Below are positions 58,723 through 64,000 of a stretch of DNA of 64,000 nucleotides, one piece after another. The translations under genes and the position numbers were made by a program. The DNA comes from Gymnopus androsaceus JB14. Lineage: Eukaryota; Basidiomycota; Agaricomycetes; Agaricales; Omphalotaceae. The notes below the pieces were generated by a model. The model made no database searches and was not told where the DNA came from. It saw nothing but the letters and a program-made list of their open reading frames with translations. Every line of letters begins with the position of its first letter. Position 1 is the stretch's first letter. The stretch is from positions 52,576 through 116,575 of the forward strand of contig ML769608.1 in NCBI GenBank assembly GCA_009733575.1, written 5' to 3'.

Positions 58723-60170
58723 TGTTGGAATATCAGATTTTGATGTACAAGCTGGATACAGCTATGTCATGATGATATCATGTTTTCATCATATTTACAT
58801 CATATCTATACTATATTTGCACCTTATATCACTATTGCATCATAGGTGATATCATTACTTCACATAGTATCCACTTACTATATTTGATAGCTATGACATA
58901 TGTCATATGCAGCTTCTAGGAGTATAAATACAGGTTGTAGATAGACATGTACTTTACCTGTTTGCCTTAGGATCTTTGTCCCAAGATCCATACAAGGTCA
59001 AACATTTTATTCATTTGTCAATATCCTTGTCACCTTGCTGGTGTTATAAGGTGTATTCCTACATAAATATGATACATGCGCTTATGAAGCATATGAACTG
59101 TTCAATACATTAGTAATCGAACGTAGTTGTAATTACTCGATCTTACATCGTACTTACATGTTGTTGAACCATTATGATCGTACCCTATGCCCTAAGCCAC
59201 CTTACTATGATACTGTATAGTTGTAGTCGTACTTAGTATAAATACTGTAGGTACTTACCGTACTCCTTAGCACACTCAGTTGTACTACTACTTGTTTATA
59301 CAAGAACTCTTCGCTCTCCAACTAGTCCTCCAGACCAGTCTACTTGCTACATAACCAGGTGAGTAATGGATCTCACCATTTGTTGATCATATGTCTGCTT
59401 CAACAGGTTATGGGCCCCAGATTTGCTCGACGAAGGTCGTTACACCATTGCGTCTTTGACAAATGGTTGATCGCATTAACGAACTCATCTGGTCCTACCT
59501 CGTAGACATTAGGCACGATGATTAGTGGCTTCGGGTTCGGGTGTAAACGGTAATCAGTGATTCGCTTTGTTACCTCTTTTTCCGGAAGAGCCTAAAATAT
59601 ATAAGGCTTCTTCAATTGAACTAACTATTACCTACATTGTATATACACAGGCACTCCACGTTGAACGAACTTTTGGCAGTTCCTATTCATTTAGGGCTGT
59701 TTGCGGGCCGATTCCTGCTCCCAGGTAGACTTCTGCCGCTATGTGAATAATCAAAAGCATATGCGCGTAGGCTGGGCAATTGCGAACACGTGAGAGTTTC
59801 TTGGCCTTCTACTGTAGTATTCCCCATATTGCCTTAAGTCCCTTAAAACACCTATTAGGTCTGAATACTCGCTTTCTGAACCTTGAATCTTTATTGATTC
59901 TACTGGTAAAGGAAAACACGAGTTATGACGATTCAAACGGTTTTCTATTGGCATATGGTTTTTATATATATCTTGGTTCAAACTTGCTGATGCGGGATGT
60001 GTATGACCCGATCAGAGATGGAAAATGGATGGATATAAACAAACTGCGATCACACCACAACAAAGTCTAAATGGGTAATCACTGAAATCAAGTGAATCTG
60101 AGATTCATAATCTTGGACATGTCAAACATCTTAATTGATCGTTACTGACAAGTTCATATCCAGAATCACA
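58723..60170 (+). repeat. Probable left LTR and leader of the Copia element
   Basis: About 1.45 kb without a gene. The LTR begins near 58723. Two TATA-like boxes occur (TATAAATA at about 58924, TATAAATACTG at about 59238), so the leader may hold two promoter-like blocks. AACAGGTTATGGGCCCCAGA (about 59404) could mark the end of a 5' UTR intron or the leader. Confidence 0.5.
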
Positions 60171-63100
60171 ATGTCTTCCACCTCTGCAATCAACGCTGTT
60201 CCCCTCTTCGACGGTTCCAACTACAATGATTGGTTGTCTGGAATGAAGGCCTACCTTCAAGTCCAAAAGCTTTTCGGACATGCCTCCGGCACTAAGGTTC
60301 GCCCGTCTCCTACTGGCAATCCTGCTACCAATCAGGATATTGTTGATGCATGGGATGAGAACGATGGTGCCGCTATCGGTGCCATCTCTCTCCGCTTGCC
60401 TAACCACATTAGGCAAACAGCAATCAAGGCCACTGCTAGGTTGACCTGGCAACAACTTGAGACTACTTACGGTACTCCTGGCGCCGCTGGACTCTTCAGA
60501 ATCTTCCGAGAGGCCATTGGTTTTGAAATTGCTGAGAATTCCGATCCAGCTATGCCAATCGCTACTCTCACTTTGATCTTCGGCCGCCTTGATGCCTCCG
60601 GTCTCACCTTGTCAGAACCTGTCAAAGCCATGGTTCTTCTTGCCGCACTTCCTCGTGCTTGGGATGGTTTAGCAATGACGATGTTGAGCCAACATACTGG
60701 CACAAATCTCACCCTAGCTGCCATTATTCCCAAGATTCAGGATGAATACAATCGTCGCCGCTCAAATGCCACATCTCTCGCTTCTCGCCTATCTACGGTG
60801 AACAAGAAGCGCAAATCGAAGAACTCCTGGTCGAAACAAAAGAAGCAGAAGCAAAATGCTGATGCATCTGGTTCAAACCAACAGGCTTCTTCCTCCGGTG
60901 GCAATAGCGGCAACAACGATAAAGGCAATCAGAAGAAGAAATGGAAAGGCAAAGGCAAACCTCACGCCAATGAGGCTTCCACCGACAATCCGCTCCCAGT
61001 TGCCAACTTCGCCTCTTTCTCATCCTCCGCCGATCCTCTTAAGGACATTGACCCTTACACGGGCAAACTTGATCCTCTCCTCAGAGATATGAAGATAAAG
61101 GAACAAGAGTTGCCGCCTGATTGGGCTCAATCCGTCGTCGATGACGGCTTCGCCAGAATCAACGATTACGACGAGGAAATGTACGGATCTGGCGATGAAC
61201 GTACTTCTTACTGGCAAGTTCCTTTTAATTTCCTAAAAAAGAAAATCTCTAATTCATTGCATCGGCTAAACAGATCTTCTACTATAAATAACGATACTTT
61301 GCACGAACATTTGTACCATGCAACTAGTTCTTATTTATTTGATTCTGTACTTACGCCTGAGCCTCTTGATGAGGCAAAATATATTAATTTTATGCATGCA
61401 ATTACTGAGAGTAAGGAGCTTCCTGAGAATAATGTAAGAATACAAGCAACGACGTATGATACGTCTTGGTTACTTGATTCTGGCGCTTCACACCACTTTA
61501 CTCCGAATATTGAAGATTTCGCTGATTACAAGGAATGGAGAAATCCAATTCCACTTGTATCCGCTGATAAGAAATCTCGTTCGCATGTACTTGGCGCTGG
61601 AACGGTATATATCCGTCATGAAAATGGAACAGGTGTTACCCACACGACTAAGTTACACCCGGTGTATTACCAACCCGATAGCCCACATTGCCTTATTTCA
61701 ATTGGTCAATTAAATAAAAATGGCTGCTATACAGTCATTAATGGAGATCAAAGTCAGATACGCAATAAGTCAAATCGTAAAATCATTACGACAGGAAAAC
61801 CATATAATACCGGTGATTCGCTCCACTGGCTTCACGCTGATGTGTTGAATCCTGAAGCGCAAATCGTCAATATGGTTTCTATCGATTACAACTTATGGCA
61901 TAACCGATTTGCCCATCCAGGCAATGAAATCCTTAAGCATGCTCCTGCTAACGTCAAAGGTCTTCCTAAGATACCTACTCCTACTGAGAAACACATCTGT
62001 AAAGGTTGTATTATTGGTAAAGAACCTCAGAAATCATACCCCTCTTCGTCCAAGCGCACCGAACATCCTCTAGAACTTGTGCACTTTGATTTAACCAAAT
62101 TACCGATTCAGTCATATCATAAATACAAATATATTGTCACATTCTTGGATGATAGTTTGTCATACGCTTACTCTGTCAAATTACGTCTTAAGTCCGAAGC
62201 TTTCCTCGCTTTCAATCAATTTAAAGCATGGGCCGAAAAGCAAACCGGACGTAAAATTAAAAAGATACGTATTGATCAAGGGGGAGAATTCTTATCAGAT
62301 CAATTTATCAATTATCTCAAAACAGAAGGTATCGAGGTCAATAAATCTGAACCTCATGTTCATCAACAAAACGGTTGTGCTGAACGCATACATCGCACTC
62401 TAATAGATAAATCAGAAGCTATGCGACACCACGCTTGCTGCCCTGATTCTTGGTGGGAATTTTCATATTCCACATCTATGCATGTATACAACCGCACTCC
62501 GATCCGTCGATTGAACTGGAAAACACCTATTGAAATCTTCTTACGGAACAAACCCGATGTTTCTTATTTCAGAACATTTGGTTGTGGTGCATACATGTTC
62601 ATTCCACGCGCACAGCGGAAAAATAAATTATCTCTGCATTCCGAAGCAATGATTTTCATCGGTTACGACACAGGAAGCAAAGGATATATCTTCATGCGTA
62701 GTAATAATGCGCTATACTATGGTGCTCAAGCTCGCTTTATTGAAGATTGGTTTCCACGCTGCCGTGAATCTGACAAGAGTCATAAACCCTCCAATAAACC
62801 TAGTCCTATCATACCAAGTGATAAACCCCCAACACGACCAACTGATGATCCTGCTGACAATGGATCTTCAGATGACAACGATCCTTATGATCCTAGTCAT
62901 ATCCCGTTTACTTCTCCCGATGAACCAGATCATTCTCCTGTACAGCCAGGAAATTTTGACAATGATCCGGATGATGCCGATGACATTTATACAAATGCAC
63001 CCACATCTCGGTGCACATCACGAGAAGATAGTCCGGAACGTCCACGTTCTCCTATCCCTCATGATAATGAAATTCCTCACGAACAGCCTCCACCGGTCCC

Positions 63101-63536
63101 ACCTAAACCTAATTGGTACAACCCGGAAGCTATTGCTGAATGGAAAAGTAAAAATCCTGTCCGCACCCGAACTGCTCCTATTCGTCCTGGTTTAATTCCT
63201 ACCACTTGCGAAAATATTCGCAAGGCTTCTACTTGGAAACGTCAAGCTCAAAAGGTCAAAGAAAATACTCTTAATGACACTCACACTAGACAAAAAGTAG
63301 ATCGAAATAAAAAGATTGAAGAAAAACGTCAAGTCCGTGTCAATGTTCCTAAACCAAACGAGCCTAGTACAAGTACACAACCTATCATTGATCCCAATCG
63401 TCATGCATCTCCTATAGATCTTGACACTCCACCGGCATCTCCCATTTGGGAAGATGAAAATCATGATGAAGATGAACAGGAAGAACCATGGTTCGAAGAG
63501 ATTAACTTCTCTCGTATAGTTCAGGAAGGGGAGTAG
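60171..63536 (+). CDS. Copia Gag-protease-integrase polyprotein
   Basis: ATG 60171 (MSSTSAINAVPLFDGSNYND) opens an intact frame of 1121 residues. Gag is at residues about 1-200. A Lys/Asn/Gln-rich linker follows; I see no clear CCHC zinc knuckle in it. The aspartic protease has the active site WLLDSGASHHFT (about 61467). The integrase has the HHCC region (LWHNRFAHPGNE ... ICKGC) and catalytic D, D, E in VHFDLTK, RIDQGGEF and NGCAERIHRTL. A Pro/Asp-rich tail follows. The frame stops with TAG at 63534-63536, just before reverse transcriptase, which in most Copia elements is in the same frame. Confidence 0.9.
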   Translation: MSSTSAINAVPLFDGSNYNDWLSGMKAYLQVQKLFGHASGTKVRPSPTGNPATNQDIVDAWDENDGAAIGAISLRLPNHIRQTAIKATARLTWQQLETTYGTPGAAGLFRIFREAIGFEIAENSDPAMPIATLTLIFGRLDASGLTLSEPVKAMVLLAALPRAWDGLAMTMLSQHTGTNLTLAAIIPKIQDEYNRRRSNATSLASRLSTVNKKRKSKNSWSKQKKQKQNADASGSNQQASSSGGNSGNNDKGNQKKKWKGKGKPHANEASTDNPLPVANFASFSSSADPLKDIDPYTGKLDPLLRDMKIKEQELPPDWAQSVVDDGFARINDYDEEMYGSGDERTSYWQVPFNFLKKKISNSLHRLNRSSTINNDTLHEHLYHATSSYLFDSVLTPEPLDEAKYINFMHAITESKELPENNVRIQATTYDTSWLLDSGASHHFTPNIEDFADYKEWRNPIPLVSADKKSRSHVLGAGTVYIRHENGTGVTHTTKLHPVYYQPDSPHCLISIGQLNKNGCYTVINGDQSQIRNKSNRKIITTGKPYNTGDSLHWLHADVLNPEAQIVNMVSIDYNLWHNRFAHPGNEILKHAPANVKGLPKIPTPTEKHICKGCIIGKEPQKSYPSSSKRTEHPLELVHFDLTKLPIQSYHKYKYIVTFLDDSLSYAYSVKLRLKSEAFLAFNQFKAWAEKQTGRKIKKIRIDQGGEFLSDQFINYLKTEGIEVNKSEPHVHQQNGCAERIHRTLIDKSEAMRHHACCPDSWWEFSYSTSMHVYNRTPIRRLNWKTPIEIFLRNKPDVSYFRTFGCGAYMFIPRAQRKNKLSLHSEAMIFIGYDTGSKGYIFMRSNNALYYGAQARFIEDWFPRCRESDKSHKPSNKPSPIIPSDKPPTRPTDDPADNGSSDDNDPYDPSHIPFTSPDEPDHSPVQPGNFDNDPDDADDIYTNAPTSRCTSREDSPERPRSPIPHDNEIPHEQPPPVPPKPNWYNPEAIAEWKSKNPVRTRTAPIRPGLIPTTCENIRKASTWKRQAQKVKENTLNDTHTRQKVDRNKKIEEKRQVRVNVPKPNEPSTSTQPIIDPNRHASPIDLDTPPASPIWEDENHDEDEQEEPWFEEINFSRIVQEGE

Positions 63537-63556
63537 AATTACAGAACTTCTTACTT

Positions 63557-64000
63557 TTGCAATTGATTCCCTTTACTTACAAAATGGAACTTAAAAGTTT
63601 CCTTTCAAGTACACCTGACACCTGGAGTTCTACTCGGCATTATCGGCATTTACCTGCTGATGAACAGGCGAAATGGGATCATGCATGTAAAGAAGAACTG
63701 GATGGACTCCGCAAATGCAAAGTATTTGAGGAAGTCAAAATCCCTCACAGTCGTAAACCAATCAAATGTCGTTGGGTCTTTAATAAAAAGAAAGACGGTT
63801 GCTACAAAGCCCGACTTGTCGCTAAAGGCTTTCACAACAATTTGGTATCGATTATAACGAGTTGTTTTCGCCAGTCGCGCGATTCGAAACCGTTAGAACT
63901 CTTCTCGCTTTAGCTGCTTTAGAAGACTGGGAAATCCAGGCTTTAGACGTCAAACAGGCTTATTTGTACGGCAAGCTTGATGAAGAAATCTATATGGAAC
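63557..64000 (+). CDS. Copia reverse transcriptase, N-terminal part, frameshifted and cut by the window end
   Basis: This frame, shifted relative to gag-integrase, encodes KWDHACKEELDGLRKCKVFE, KCRWVFNKKKDG and ARLVAKGF, the start of Copia RT. At about 63832 a one-base loss moves the rest to another frame, where GIDYNELFSPVARFETVRT and LDVKQAYLYGKLDEEIYME continue to the window edge. With the stop at 63534 this makes two breaks between integrase and the RT palm. Confidence 0.8.

Larger units (their letters stand above)
58723..64000 (+). mobile_element. Ty1/Copia LTR retrotransposon (left part; continues beyond window)
   Basis: TGTTGGAATATCAGATTTTG at 58723 is a classic Copia LTR start, followed by a TATAAATA box near 58924. 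Gag, protease and integrase are encoded at 60171-63536 and the start of reverse transcriptase at 63557-64000. RNase H and the right LTR lie outside the window, so LTR length, duplications and age cannot be judged. The LTR's right edge was not found. Confidence 0.75.

Noticed and set aside
1..64000. CRISPR arrays, bacterial operons, riboswitches or rRNA genes
   Set aside because: None seen; the window is intron-bearing fungal nuclear DNA.

Overview
The window is nuclear DNA from a filamentous basidiomycete, most probably an Agaricomycete (mushroom-forming fungus). The evidence is genes cut by many short (about 45-65 nt) GT-AG introns, several F-box genes, and fungal Copia, CACTA and Helitron-type mobile DNA. 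There are no bacterial operons or ribosome-binding sites. Splice junctions were read by eye and exon edges are approximate.

1-32.98 kb is mainly host DNA. It starts with a gene tail and an F-box relic (0-1 kb). Next come an NCBP3-like cap-binding/RNA-binding gene (1.2-2.5 kb) and an unrecognised spliced locus (2.6-4.3 kb). Three decayed genes follow: an NmrA/epimerase-like Rossmann protein, an agaric-specific protein with ankyrin repeats, and a metal-dependent amidohydrolase. A small TA-flanked MITE lies at 14.5 kb. A large Gln/Gly/Asn-rich LIM-domain-binding (LDB1/SEUSS/PtaB-like) co-regulator fills 16.2-21.2 kb. Two tandem F-box paralogues are separated by a Helitron-associated DUF6570-like fragment (22.5-28 kb). 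Then come a short-chain dehydrogenase, a WW-domain/glycine-zipper protein and a third F-box gene.

33.4-53.25 kb looks like one large mobile block. A 225-bp sequence at 33401-33625 reappears inverted at 53023-53247. Both copies end in CACACGGG and are flanked by the same trinucleotide, TTG. An apparently intact CACTA (Tnp2-type) transposase gene ends about 270 bp inside the right repeat. The interior holds a coiled-coil gene, a divergent gene pair (unknown protein / WD40 protein), a second truncated Tnp2, a gene built of mini-exons, and a 3.5-kb insert bounded by perfect 34-bp inverted repeats. That insert carries a Crinkler-like P-loop NTPase joined to a restriction-endonuclease-fold domain. 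I read the whole as a CACTA-like element of about 19.8 kb with cargo and nested insertions.

53.3-64 kb has three related small membrane-protein genes (one intact, two decayed), a steroid 5-alpha-reductase-like gene with a GC-AG intron, a decayed secreted protein gene, and the left part of a Ty1/Copia retrotransposon that runs off the window.

Many host genes carry one or more one- or two-base shifts. Where several pile up in one gene (amidohydrolase, ankyrin protein, secreted protein, epimerase) true pseudogenes are likely. Single shifts in NCBP3 and the LDB gene could equally be assembly errors. Long intact frames nearby (second F-box gene, Tnp2, Copia gag-integrase) argue against uniformly poor sequence.
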